A stretch of DNA of 25,294 bases, from positions 1 to 25,294 of the forward strand of contig JASLGO010000055.1 of the NCBI GenBank assembly GCA_030150135.1. Reading direction: 5' to 3'. A program made the translations under genes and the position numbers. Numbering within the stretch: the stretch's first letter is position 1; every line of letters begins with the position of its first letter. Below are positions 14,928-23,222 of this stretch, piece by piece. Origin of the DNA: Aquirhabdus sp. (GTDB lineage Bacteria > Pseudomonadota > Gammaproteobacteria > Pseudomonadales > Moraxellaceae). Below the pieces are notes generated by a model. That model made no database searches and was not told the DNA's origin. It saw only the letters and a list, made by a program, of their open reading frames with translations.

Positions 14928-17060
14928 CTAAACCATACCGAAGCTATTCAGCAAAACATCAATAATCTTGATCCCAATAAACGGAATCACAATCCCACCT
15001 AAGCCATAGATCGCAAGGTTACGGCTTAATAAAGCTGCTGCGCCCACTGGACGATAAGCCACGCCTTTCAATGCCAATGGAATCAAAGCGATAATCACCA
15101 ATGCATTGAAAACCACCGCAGACAAAATCGCACTATGAGGACTGCCCAAATGCATGACGTTCAATGCATTTAACGCAGGATAAGTCGTCGCGAATGCCGC
15201 TGGGATAATCGCAAAATACTTCGCAATATCATTAGCAATACTAAACGTCGTCAGCGAACCACGTGTCATCAACATTTGCTTGCCAGTTTCCACAATCTCA
15301 ATCAACTTGGTTGGATTAGAATCCAAATCGACCATATTCCCCGCTTCTTTTGCCGCTTGCGTTCCTGTATTCATTGCCACAGCGACATCGGCTTGGGCCA
15401 GTGCAGGTGCATCGTTTGTGCCGTCGCCTGTCATCGCAACCAATTTACCTTCCGCCTGATATTGACGAATACGCGCCAATTTTTGCTCTGGGGTCGCCTC
15501 GGCCATGAAGTCATCAACACCAGCTTCTGCTGCAATGGCTGCTGCGGTTAAAGGATTGTCGCCTGTGATCATCACAGTCTGAATCCCCATTTGACGTAGC
15601 TCAGCAAAGCGCTCTTTAATCCCGCCTTTGACCACGTCTTTGAGCTCAACCACACCGAGCGCAATACTGCCTTCAACAATCACAAGAGGCGTACTACCGC
15701 GACGCGCAATATCGTCTGCTATTTGACGAACTGATTTAGGCAAAGATTGACCACCGATTGATTCAATATACTTAGCAATCGCATCGACCGAACCCTTACG
15801 CAACGCAGGATGATTGACCATACCGTCGGGACTTACGAAATCCACGCCACTCATCCGAGTTTGTGCAGTAAAAGGAACAAACTGAGCTTGCAACGACTGC
15901 AAATCACGTTCACGAATATTAAAGAGCTGCTTCGCCAACACCACGATGCTACGACCTTCAGGCGTTTCATCAGCCAGAGAAGACAACTGCGCCGCATCTG
16001 CCAAACGCTCTTGCGTGATCGTTGGTGCAGGAAAAAATGCCGATGCTTGACGATTACCAAACGTGATCGTGCCTGTTTTATCAAGCAGCAATACATCCAC
16101 ATCACCTGCCGCTTCAACTGCACGACCAGACGTTGCAATGACATTGGCTTGCATCATACGACTCATGCCAGCCACACCAATTGCGGATAGGAGTCCGCCA
16201 ATCGTCGTTGGAATTAAACACACCAGCAACGCTACCAACACCGTCAATGTCACAGGCGAACCCAAATGCGTCGCATGAACTGAGAACAATGAATATGGCA
16301 ACAACGTCACCGTCGCCATCAGAAAGATCAAGGTCAATGCAACCAACAGAATCGTTAAAGCAATTTCATTCGGCGTTTTTTGGCGTTTAGCACTTTCAAC
16401 CATCGCAATCATGCGATCCAGAAAGCCCTCACCTGGATTACTGCTGATGCGAACGACCAGCCAATCCGACAACACACGTGTCCCGCCAGTCACTGCGGAA
16501 AAGTCACCGCCCGCTTCACGAATCACAGGGGCTGATTCACCCGTAATCGCGGACTCATCAACCGAAGCCATCCCATCAATCACTTCACCATCAGCTGGAA
16601 TCACCTCTCCCACAACCACATAGACAAAATCATCTTTGCGTAATGTCGTCGCTGAAACGGATTTCGGTTTGAGAGTTCGATCTGGGCGATCAATTTTATT
16701 TGCCTGCACATCTTGGCGTGCACTACGCAAACTTGCGGCTTGCGCTTTACTCCGTCCTTCAGCAATCGCTTCAGCAAAATTGGCAAACAATACGGTAAAC
16801 CATAGCCAAACGCTGATCGCCAAAATAAAGCCAAAACTCTCCCCACCCTCAAGCTTCCCACTTGGCGCTAGTAATGCTTGTACAGCCAAACCTGTTGTCA
16901 AAATACTGCCGATATACACCACAAACATCACAGGATTTGCCCATTGAATGCGTGGGTCGAGTTTTTTAAACGTACTCATCAGTGCAGGTTTAACCAATGT
17001 TGGATCAAACATACTCAGCTTTTTTGCAGGCGTAGTATGAGTATCATGCGAAGTATTCAT
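14928..17060 (-). CDS. kdpB: K+-transporting ATPase, catalytic subunit KdpB
   Basis: KdpB is the P-type ATPase subunit that powers K+ uptake. Visible are the actuator motif TGESAPV (173-179, including the Ser whose phosphorylation inhibits E. coli KdpB), the phosphorylated Asp327 in DKTGT, the hinge motif GDGTNDAPAL and about seven membrane segments. The open frame extends 24 codons further upstream into kdpA, but AGGAG at about 17067-17071 points to the tandem ATGs at 17063 and 17060. I chose 17060 for its better spacing, giving 710 residues, beginning MNTSHDTHTT. It follows the kdpA stop by 10 bases and its ribosome-binding site touches that stop, so translation is probably coupled. Confidence 0.95.
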   Translation of the reverse strand: MNTSHDTHTTPAKKLSMFDPTLVKPALMSTFKKLDPRIQWANPVMFVVYIGSILTTGLAVQALLAPSGKLEGGESFGFILAISVWLWFTVLFANFAEAIAEGRSKAQAASLRSARQDVQANKIDRPDRTLKPKSVSATTLRKDDFVYVVVGEVIPADGEVIDGMASVDESAITGESAPVIREAGGDFSAVTGGTRVLSDWLVVRISSNPGEGFLDRMIAMVESAKRQKTPNEIALTILLVALTLIFLMATVTLLPYSLFSVHATHLGSPVTLTVLVALLVCLIPTTIGGLLSAIGVAGMSRMMQANVIATSGRAVEAAGDVDVLLLDKTGTITFGNRQASAFFPAPTITQERLADAAQLSSLADETPEGRSIVVLAKQLFNIRERDLQSLQAQFVPFTAQTRMSGVDFVSPDGMVNHPALRKGSVDAIAKYIESIGGQSLPKSVRQIADDIARRGSTPLVIVEGSIALGVVELKDVVKGGIKERFAELRQMGIQTVMITGDNPLTAAAIAAEAGVDDFMAEATPEQKLARIRQYQAEGKLVAMTGDGTNDAPALAQADVAVAMNTGTQAAKEAGNMVDLDSNPTKLIEIVETGKQMLMTRGSLTTFSIANDIAKYFAIIPAAFATTYPALNALNVMHLGSPHSAILSAVVFNALVIIALIPLALKGVAYRPVGAAALLSRNLAIYGLGGIVIPFIGIKIIDVLLNSFGMV

Positions 17061-17070
17061 CATATTCTCC

Positions 17071-18795
17071 TTATAGACCGTGCACTGATTGAAGAGCCAA
17101 CTGAACGTGCTCAACGATTGGCCCAAGCGCAAGCGCAGGGATATAAGTCAATGCACCGATGAGAATCACCGTTCCAACCAATAAGAAGACAAACAACAAG
17201 GTATGAGTAGGCAAAGTTCCAGCCGTTACAGTCAGGCGTTTCTTCGCAGCCAATGAACCTGCCAATGCCAAAATCGGAATGATCATGCCGAAACGACCAA
17301 AGAACATCGCAATCGCAAGCGTGATGTTATAAAACGGGGTATTAGCAGATAACCCAGCAAACGCACTGCCGTTATTATTAGCAGCCGAGCTATAGGCATA
17401 GAGAATCTCACTGAAACCATGCGCCGCAGGATTTGCAATTCCCGCACGACCCGCATCAGTCATCACAGCAATCGCAGTACCGACCAACACCAAAAGTGGC
17501 GTAATCAACATGCCAATGACGACCATTTTCATATCGAAGGCTTCGATCTTTTTACCCAGATATTCAGGTGTACGACCGATCATCAAACCTGCAATGAATA
17601 CCGCCAGCAGCGCGTATAGCAACATGCCATACAGCCCTGAGCCGACACCACCAAACACCACCTCACCCAACTGAATCAGCAGCATCGTGACCATGCCACC
17701 CATTGGCATGAATGAATCATGCATACTATTCACTGCACCACACGAAGCCGCTGTCGTAATCGTGGCAAACAGTGATGAGGACACAATCCCAAAGCGTACT
17801 TCTTTACCTTCCATATTGCCGCCAGATTGCAGCACACTTGCCACTTGATCGGTATGTTGTAGAAGTGGATTACCTGCCTGTTCAGCATGAAACAAAAAAG
17901 CAAACGCCACTACAAACATCAAGGTCATCGCGCCAATCAGCACACCACCCTGACGTTGATCACCACTCATCCGACCGAGTGAAAAACACAGCGCAGCGGG
18001 AATCAGAAAAATCGACAACATGTGAATAAAGTTACTAAATGGTGTTGGATTTTCAAAAGGATGTGAAGCATTCGCATTGAAGAAACCACCGCCATTAGTG
18101 CCCAACATCATGATGGATTCTTGCGAAGCAACAGGGCCCATTGCGATGGATTGTTTTGCTCCTTGCAGCGTGGTCACGGTGACATCTGGGGAGAAGTTTT
18201 GAATCACACCCTGACCGACAAAAATCAGCGCAACAATGATCGACAATGGCAATAGCACATACATCGTACTGCGCCACAAATCTACCCAAGCATTACCCAC
18301 TGCCTTGGATGAGCGACGCACCAGACCTCGAATCAAGGCAAAGGCAACCACCAGTCCCGTCGCAGCTGACAGGAAGTTTTGTACAGTCAGCGCAGTCATT
18401 TGCGTCAAATGACTCATGGTGGACTCACCTGCATAGCTCTGCCAGTTAGTATTAGTCACAAAACTCACCGCTGTATTCAACGCAGAATCCCACGTTGGCG
18501 CACCGAAGTGTTGGGGATTAAACGGCAAATGACCTTGCACCATCTGAATCGCGAAAACAGCAAAGATACCAAGAAGATTAAATAGCATGATCGCGACGGC
18601 ATAACCGAGCCAGCTCATCTCGCCCTGCTCACCTGTCTTGATGCCTAGCATTGCAAATACTTTTTGGTCAAATGCCGCAAATAGACGCGGTAAATCTTTT
18701 TCGAATACGGCAACTAAATATCGTCCGAGTGGCTGGGCTAAAATAAATAGCACCACTAGAAATAATACGACTTGCCCCAAGGCTAAAATGTTCAT
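17071..18795 (-). CDS. kdpA: K+-transporting ATPase, channel-like subunit KdpA
   Basis: KdpA is the K+-selecting subunit, a relative of Trk/Ktr channels with four pore loops. The 574-residue protein is hydrophobic throughout (about ten membrane segments). It contains the characteristic pore segment GTNGGGFFNANASHPFENP (about residues 233-251) and other selectivity-loop segments such as VSFVTNTNWQSYAGE and AANNNGSAF. Its ATG overlaps the kdpF stop by one base (TGATG), so the two are translationally coupled. Length and motif order are normal for the family, and nothing looks broken. Confidence 0.96.
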   Translation of the reverse strand: MNILALGQVVLFLVVLFILAQPLGRYLVAVFEKDLPRLFAAFDQKVFAMLGIKTGEQGEMSWLGYAVAIMLFNLLGIFAVFAIQMVQGHLPFNPQHFGAPTWDSALNTAVSFVTNTNWQSYAGESTMSHLTQMTALTVQNFLSAATGLVVAFALIRGLVRRSSKAVGNAWVDLWRSTMYVLLPLSIIVALIFVGQGVIQNFSPDVTVTTLQGAKQSIAMGPVASQESIMMLGTNGGGFFNANASHPFENPTPFSNFIHMLSIFLIPAALCFSLGRMSGDQRQGGVLIGAMTLMFVVAFAFLFHAEQAGNPLLQHTDQVASVLQSGGNMEGKEVRFGIVSSSLFATITTAASCGAVNSMHDSFMPMGGMVTMLLIQLGEVVFGGVGSGLYGMLLYALLAVFIAGLMIGRTPEYLGKKIEAFDMKMVVIGMLITPLLVLVGTAIAVMTDAGRAGIANPAAHGFSEILYAYSSAANNNGSAFAGLSANTPFYNITLAIAMFFGRFGMIIPILALAGSLAAKKRLTVTAGTLPTHTLLFVFLLVGTVILIGALTYIPALALGPIVEHVQLALQSVHGL

Positions 18796-18884
18796 CAGAA
18801 CGCCTCCGGTTTAATCAGTACATAGATCAAATAAATCAGCAGGCCTAGTGCCAGCACACCCGCTAAACCATAAGTCAGGCTCAT
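18795..18884 (-). CDS. kdpF: KdpF, small stabilising subunit of the Kdp ATPase
   Basis: This is a 29-residue peptide starting MSLTYGLAGVLALGLLIYL and ending VLIKPEAF. It is a single membrane helix with a short basic/acidic tail, exactly the pattern of KdpF. KdpF is a small membrane subunit that stabilises the KdpFABC complex. The ATG at 18884 has a purine-rich GGGGAAGG site before it, and the TGA overlaps the kdpA ATG. It is the first gene of the kdpFABCDE cluster. Confidence 0.93.
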   Translation of the reverse strand: MSLTYGLAGVLALGLLIYLIYVLIKPEAF

Positions 18885-18952
18885 GACCTTCCCCTTATCA
18901 GTAGAACCACAAAATCTTTAGACTGACAGGATAGGAAATCGGCTGTTAAGAC

Positions 18953-18992
18953 GGTGTACAAACTGCGGGATGGGGTGTAAAGATGGTGTAAA
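18953..18992 (-). promoter_or_regulatory. candidate KdpE operator upstream of kdpF
   Basis: On the minus strand two TTTACA hexamers are spaced by five bases (complement at 18976-18981 and 18987-18992), close to the E. coli KdpE site TTTATA-N5-TTTACA. A third related copy, GGTGTAcA on the plus strand, lies at 18953-18960. The GGTGTA starts are at 18953, 18974 and 18985, intervals of 21 and 11 bases, i.e. about two turns and one turn of the helix, so all face the same side of DNA. The site lies 90-110 bases before the kdpF ATG. No good -10/-35 pair was seen downstream, as expected for an activator-dependent promoter. Confidence 0.65.
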
Positions 18993-19093
18993 GATGAGTT
19001 GATGTAGGGAACGCATTTTTATGAGACAAATAAGAGGAGTTTTGTGAAGGCTCTCTAGTAGCACGAAGATATAACGATCACAAAAATATTTTT

Positions 19094-19121
19094 ATTAATA
19101 TTGACTTAAGTAAATATTAAT
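19094..19121. promoter_or_regulatory. 28-bp near-perfect palindrome upstream of the HEPN gene
   Basis: The arms ATTAATATT (19094-19102) and AATATTAAT (19113-19121) flank a self-complementary ACTTAAGT core. Only the 103/112 pair is mismatched. It looks like a dimer-binding operator. It lies 114 bases before the HEPN gene start and about 100 bases beyond the KdpE boxes, so it could serve either gene. A TTGACT that could act as a -35 is inside it (19101-19106), though no good -10 follows. Apart from this and the kdp control region, the 350-base gap 18885-19234 holds nothing I recognise. Confidence 0.6.
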
Positions 19122-19234
19122 GACAAATTCAGTTGCAAAGCAATTCTATCTTTAAATCAAATAAATATCTTATATGGCACATTGTGGCATCTGATATGTC
19201 AATAGTGATGCATAAAAGTAATTAGAGCACATCA

Positions 19235-20278
19235 GTGAAAACTAATCAGTACGAGTTCTCTATTATCGTCCGTAGTCCCGGAAGACAGCATGAGGAAGAA
19301 TGGGAAACTATTGAGCCGCGCGAGATCGCCTTTTGGAAAACTGCTGCGCAAAAACTTAAAACACGCACCTATAATCACAATGAATGCATCATAAAAGTTC
19401 ATATTAATTGGAATCCCCTGACTCGAAGGATGATCCGCGACTATGACCTTAATCTTCCTCTTAGAACCGGTAAAACTCCTAGCGTTGACTGGTACGCAGA
19501 GTTGTCGAAACCCCTTCAACTAAAAGCTAAGTGCGCTATTGTCGGCTCCAATGATTTAAGTTCATACCCTTGGTATCCAAAGTTCTTTATTGAATACTTT
19601 CTCTACGAAGTCTTCATGATTGTCAACTTGGCACTTCCTGGCGCCGCTGAGTTTCTAAACTTCGAACTCCAAAATGCAAAAGACCCTGCACGTACAAGGA
19701 TGGGGTTGTCCGCTTTCTACTTTTCGGAATGGATGCTCCGTTCGATAGAGGGAAAATCACCGGGCGCTAAAGCTTTGGATCTGGATGAGACTATTGACTG
19801 GTTCACTCAAGTAAATCCACACTTAACGCAAAAAGCAGAAAATAGCACTCAAAAAGCTCTTTACGCTACCTATCAATTGTGCCTAAGCGACGGGCAGATT
19901 GATTTTGTGCTTTGGTTTTTCAATGCATTGGAAGCATTACTCAGCACCAAAGTTGGTGAAAACTTTTCTGGGATTATTCGAAGAGCAAATGCCTTACTTG
20001 TTCTAAACGAGAAACAAAGAAGTCATCTCCAAAAGACCCTACGAAGTTTATACGACCTCCGAAGCTCTTTTGTACATGGAGGATACGAAGCTCATCACCC
20101 GCTCCAGCGCGAGGTAATTGATCGTAGGCTGGAAGATGACTATCTAAAGATACTAACGCTTAGCATAGAAGGATTTGCGATCTTGGGTGCGTTATTGCAA
20201 GCATTGATAGAGAAGAAAATTCCAATAGTGGCATTTGAAGAGAAGGTCGTAGCATGCACTAACCCTGCAGCTAGATAA
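19235..20278 (+). CDS. HEPN-domain protein (Apea-like), possible defence RNase
   Basis: This is a 347-residue soluble protein of no certain function. Its C-terminal third (about 205-330) resembles the Apea-like HEPN domain: a helix FNALEALLSTK, a spacer rich in helices, then LYDLRSSFVHGG containing the R-x4-H ribonuclease motif (Arg276, His281). The N-terminal 200 residues are unrecognised and aromatic-rich (YPWYPKFFIEYFLYEVF). HEPN proteins with this motif are often RNA-cutting toxins or antiviral effectors, and ApeA is a single-gene anti-phage protein. That role is inferred here, not shown. The start is a GTG with only a poor ribosome-binding site, so the exact N-terminus is uncertain. It stands alone: divergent from kdpF and convergent with the next gene. 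Confidence 0.75.
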   Translation: MKTNQYEFSIIVRSPGRQHEEEWETIEPREIAFWKTAAQKLKTRTYNHNECIIKVHINWNPLTRRMIRDYDLNLPLRTGKTPSVDWYAELSKPLQLKAKCAIVGSNDLSSYPWYPKFFIEYFLYEVFMIVNLALPGAAEFLNFELQNAKDPARTRMGLSAFYFSEWMLRSIEGKSPGAKALDLDETIDWFTQVNPHLTQKAENSTQKALYATYQLCLSDGQIDFVLWFFNALEALLSTKVGENFSGIIRRANALLVLNEKQRSHLQKTLRSLYDLRSSFVHGGYEAHHPLQREVIDRRLEDDYLKILTLSIEGFAILGALLQALIEKKIPIVAFEEKVVACTNPAAR

Positions 20279-20315
20279 AGCCGTGCACCCTCCTTAACCT
20301 GAATATTAGCCAGCA

Positions 20316-20346
20316 TAGAATGACAGGATTTCATCCCATCATTCTA
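20316..20346. terminator. hairpin between the convergent HEPN and metal-hydrolase genes
   Basis: TAGAATGA (20316-20323) pairs perfectly with TCATTCTA (20339-20346). Inside lie a symmetric CA/CA internal loop, a GGAT/ATCC stem and a TTC loop. It sits in the 98-base gap between two convergent genes, so it is plausibly a bidirectional transcript end, though neither side has a clear U-tract. Confidence 0.55.
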
Positions 20347-20376
20347 CATAATATCCATTTTCAGCGACAAAACACC

Positions 20377-21243
20377 TCAAGCCGCATAATCCATCGCAGT
20401 CTGTTGCTCATCCCCATTCGGAAACAACCGCGCACGCCACTGCTTCGTCAGCGCCCGCGTATCCCGATTATTCGGATGAAAACCAGGCTCAAAATACTCC
20501 TGATAATTCGCTGAAATCGCCCGCGCAATCTTGGTAATGCGATATAAACCATACGCATTTTTACGGAATTGATAACGTGTGTTTTTATCTTTCAGCAACA
20601 TCGTCGTCGTCATCGACATGATACGGAACACAAAAATCCGCGTGACCGCTTTCATGATCCGCAAACGTGTTTTGTCATCACCATACAAATGCTGATACAC
20701 ATCAAACGCCACCGCTTTATGCTCAGTTTCCTCCAGCGCATGCCAGAACCACATCGGACGCACAATCGGATCAAGCCCCGCAAACTCCTCTGGATGCGTC
20801 AACATATGCTCACCCAAAATCGCCGTCAGATGCTCAAAACCACAAGTCATCGCCAATAGATTCTTCTTGGAAATATTCTCTTTCGCCCACTTAATGCGTC
20901 TAAAGACTTCGTTCTCATACCCTTTGGAACGAAAACCTAACTTTTCCTGCATATAAGTATTAAACGTCTCATGAACATTACCATGCACCGCTTCCTGCCC
21001 AATAAATGCAGAAATTTCTTTTTTCAGCACAGGATCAGTCACTTGGTCACGCACAGCCCGCACGCTATGCACAAACATCCGCTCACCTTCTGGAAAAGTC
21101 AGTGACAAAATCGACAACAAATACGACATATACGGATTATTTTCATAATAATATTTTGGCAAACCGTCAAAAGGAAACTTCTGATGACGTACCGTAATGT
21201 CAGCCGCTTGGCTAGTAGACGTATTCGCAACTTGAGTATTCAT
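20377..21243 (-). CDS. predicted metal-dependent hydrolase, ferritin-like fold
   Basis: This 288-residue protein fits the predicted metal-dependent hydrolase family (Pfam Metal_hydrol), common in Acinetobacter and other gammaproteobacteria and of unknown substrate. Helix-borne candidate metal ligands recur in ferritin-like spacing: Glu54 (FPEGERMF), Glu84/His87/His91 (GQEAVHGNVH), Glu137/His138 (GFEHLTA) and Glu171-His175 (ALEETEHKAVAFDVY). The frame is open upstream to 21294, but a CAGGAGAG site points to the ATG at 21243. It is a single gene, convergent with the HEPN gene and divergent from scpA. Confidence 0.85.
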   Translation of the reverse strand: MNTQVANTSTSQAADITVRHQKFPFDGLPKYYYENNPYMSYLLSILSLTFPEGERMFVHSVRAVRDQVTDPVLKKEISAFIGQEAVHGNVHETFNTYMQEKLGFRSKGYENEVFRRIKWAKENISKKNLLAMTCGFEHLTAILGEHMLTHPEEFAGLDPIVRPMWFWHALEETEHKAVAFDVYQHLYGDDKTRLRIMKAVTRIFVFRIMSMTTTMLLKDKNTRYQFRKNAYGLYRITKIARAISANYQEYFEPGFHPNNRDTRALTKQWRARLFPNGDEQQTAMDYAA

Positions 21244-21498
21244 AGAACAACTCTCCTGATCTTGCTCTATACTATGATCCATATCTGACAACATTCCATG
21301 TCACAATTGCTACACTTTAATTCTATTCTCTGGTATATTTTGCCAATCGACACGTCAGAACATCACCAACCAACTAAATCTATTAGATATTTTAAGATCA
21401 CAGAAATATCCCTTAATTTTATTTAATTTGTTATAGTACATTTATGTTTTGAATAAAACTCTCATCCTATTCTTCATGGCTTGTCATCACATTTAACT

Positions 21499-22356
21499 AT
21501 GAATCCAATCACTGAAACTGACCTCGACATCACGGCAGCGCCTTTTGCGCGAGTCAATGATGAGTGGTTTTCAGAATTGCCTGATGATTTATATATCCCG
21601 CCTGAAGCCTTTGCCATTATGCTTGAACGGTTCGAAGGACCGCTCGATTTTCTATTATATCTGGTGAAAAAAAACGGGCTGGATTTAGTCAAACTGGATA
21701 TTGCCCCGATTGCAACCCAATACATCAACTATATCCAGCTGATGCAGCAACTTGATATTGAATTGGCTGGCGATTATCTGGTGATGGCAGCATTACTTGC
21801 CGACTTGAAATCCCGTTTGCTCTTGCCTGCACCAAAATCGCTGACCGTCGAAGACGACCCACGCCAAAGCCTACTCGCTCGATTAGAAGAATATGCTCGC
21901 ATTAAACAAGGCGCTGCACTACTGAATGATCAACTCGTCGAAGGTCGTGATGTGTTTGCCGTGACGGTTGGTATTTCGAACGTCTTGCCTGATGATGCCG
22001 AACCCGAAATCATTCGTTTTGATGCCGAAATTCTACAGCTAGCTATGCGCGCCATGCTCAGTCGACCGCGCGTTGTTGAACACCGTATCATTGCCGAGGA
22101 AGTTCCTCTGGAAGACCGAATTATTGCAGTACGTCATGCGATTCAGGATGGAAAAAGCATTCGCTTTGATCGTCTCTTGGTCAAATCACAAGGACGAATG
22201 GGCATTGTGGTGACGTTTATGGCAATTCTAGAATTGCTACGCCAACAAGAAATTGAAATTATCAATGATGGCCTGCATGATCACCATCACAATAATCAAC
22301 ATAATCATCACAATGCTGCATTCTTAACGATCCGAGGACGCATGCATGCCGCATAA
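21499..22356 (+). CDS. scpA: segregation and condensation protein A
   Basis: ScpA is the kleisin subunit that bridges SMC heads in the bacterial condensin complex, acting on chromosome segregation. The 285-residue protein shows the family core FEGPLDFLLYLVKKNGLDL (about 45-63), IAPIATQYINYI, GDYLVMAALLADLKSRLLLP, and a C-terminal winged-helix region with VVTFMAILELLRQQEIEI. It has an unusual His/Asn-rich insert, HDHHHNNQHNHHN, before the last beta strand. The start is uncertain: the frame begins at a TTG (21481) and the ATG at 21499 is the first ATG, neither with a clear ribosome-binding site. It overlaps scpB by 11 bases, so the pair is co-translated. Confidence 0.93.
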   Translation: MNPITETDLDITAAPFARVNDEWFSELPDDLYIPPEAFAIMLERFEGPLDFLLYLVKKNGLDLVKLDIAPIATQYINYIQLMQQLDIELAGDYLVMAALLADLKSRLLLPAPKSLTVEDDPRQSLLARLEEYARIKQGAALLNDQLVEGRDVFAVTVGISNVLPDDAEPEIIRFDAEILQLAMRAMLSRPRVVEHRIIAEEVPLEDRIIAVRHAIQDGKSIRFDRLLVKSQGRMGIVVTFMAILELLRQQEIEIINDGLHDHHHNNQHNHHNAAFLTIRGRMHAA

Positions 22357-22975
22357 CATCTCAGAACATACGCCTTTTACAGAATATACTCATTCGATGA
22401 TCGACACCGCTCATGCATTACGTATCTTAGAAGCAGTCTTGTTTGCCAGTGAAACTCCTGTTTCACTGCTCGTCCTTCGCCAAGCCTTTGAAGATGAATA
22501 TAATACTCAACCTGAGCAAAAAATCACAAATGCACAACTTGAATCTTGGCTGAATCAACTATCCGCTAAACTGATGGATAGCGCATTAGAGCTGATTAAA
22601 ACCGCCAGCGGTTATCGCATTCAAGTTCGCCCAGAATACGCCAAAATTGTGACCAGACTTTGGCCAGAGCGTCCTATTCGCTTGTCACAGGCTTTACTGG
22701 AAACTTTAAGCGTGATCGCCTATCGCCAGCCTGTCACGCGCGCAGATATCGAACAGCTTCGTGGTGTCACTGTCAACAGCCAGATCTTGCGTACGCTCTT
22801 TGACAGACAATGGATTGCAGAAGATGGTTTTCGTCCTGTCGCAGGGAAGCCAGCTTTGTTGGTCACGACAAAACATTTCTTAGATGCTTTTGGTCTGCAA
22901 TCGCTTGAGCAGTTGCCCGAAATACTGGAAATGAATCATATCATTGATGATTTGAATGACAAAAACGTTCAATAG
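22346..22975 (+). CDS. scpB: segregation and condensation protein B
   Basis: ScpB dimers bind ScpA within the SMC-ScpAB condensin. The 209-residue protein has two winged-helix domains, with the family signatures ALRILEAVLFASETPVSL, RPIRLSQALLETLSVIAYRQPVTRADIEQLRGV and GRPVAGKPAL-like GFRPVAGKPALLVTT. The N-terminus carries about 17 residues before the usual MIDTAHALRILEA; the ATG at 22346 is preferred because a GAGG site lies 8 bases upstream inside scpA. The internal Met18 (22397) is an alternative. Co-transcription with scpA is clear; rluB follows after 247 bases. Confidence 0.93.
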   Translation: MPHNISEHTPFTEYTHSMIDTAHALRILEAVLFASETPVSLLVLRQAFEDEYNTQPEQKITNAQLESWLNQLSAKLMDSALELIKTASGYRIQVRPEYAKIVTRLWPERPIRLSQALLETLSVIAYRQPVTRADIEQLRGVTVNSQILRTLFDRQWIAEDGFRPVAGKPALLVTTKHFLDAFGLQSLEQLPEILEMNHIIDDLNDKNVQ

Positions 22976-23222
22976 ATGTGTTAATGTACAGATGTATGCA
23001 AAAAAAATGATGCTAATAAATTATTACGACCAAAAATAATGGATAATCCACACCTACTCCAATCTATGATGATAGTGAATGAATTCCCGATCTTGTTTCT
23101 TTAACAACACAACATTGTAAAAGTACGAAAAGATTTTTATGTCAAAGTGTCTGATTAAAACTGATATGAGACACAACATAATGTGCAAACATTAGATTAG
23201 AAATAAAACTTGAGGTATCAAG

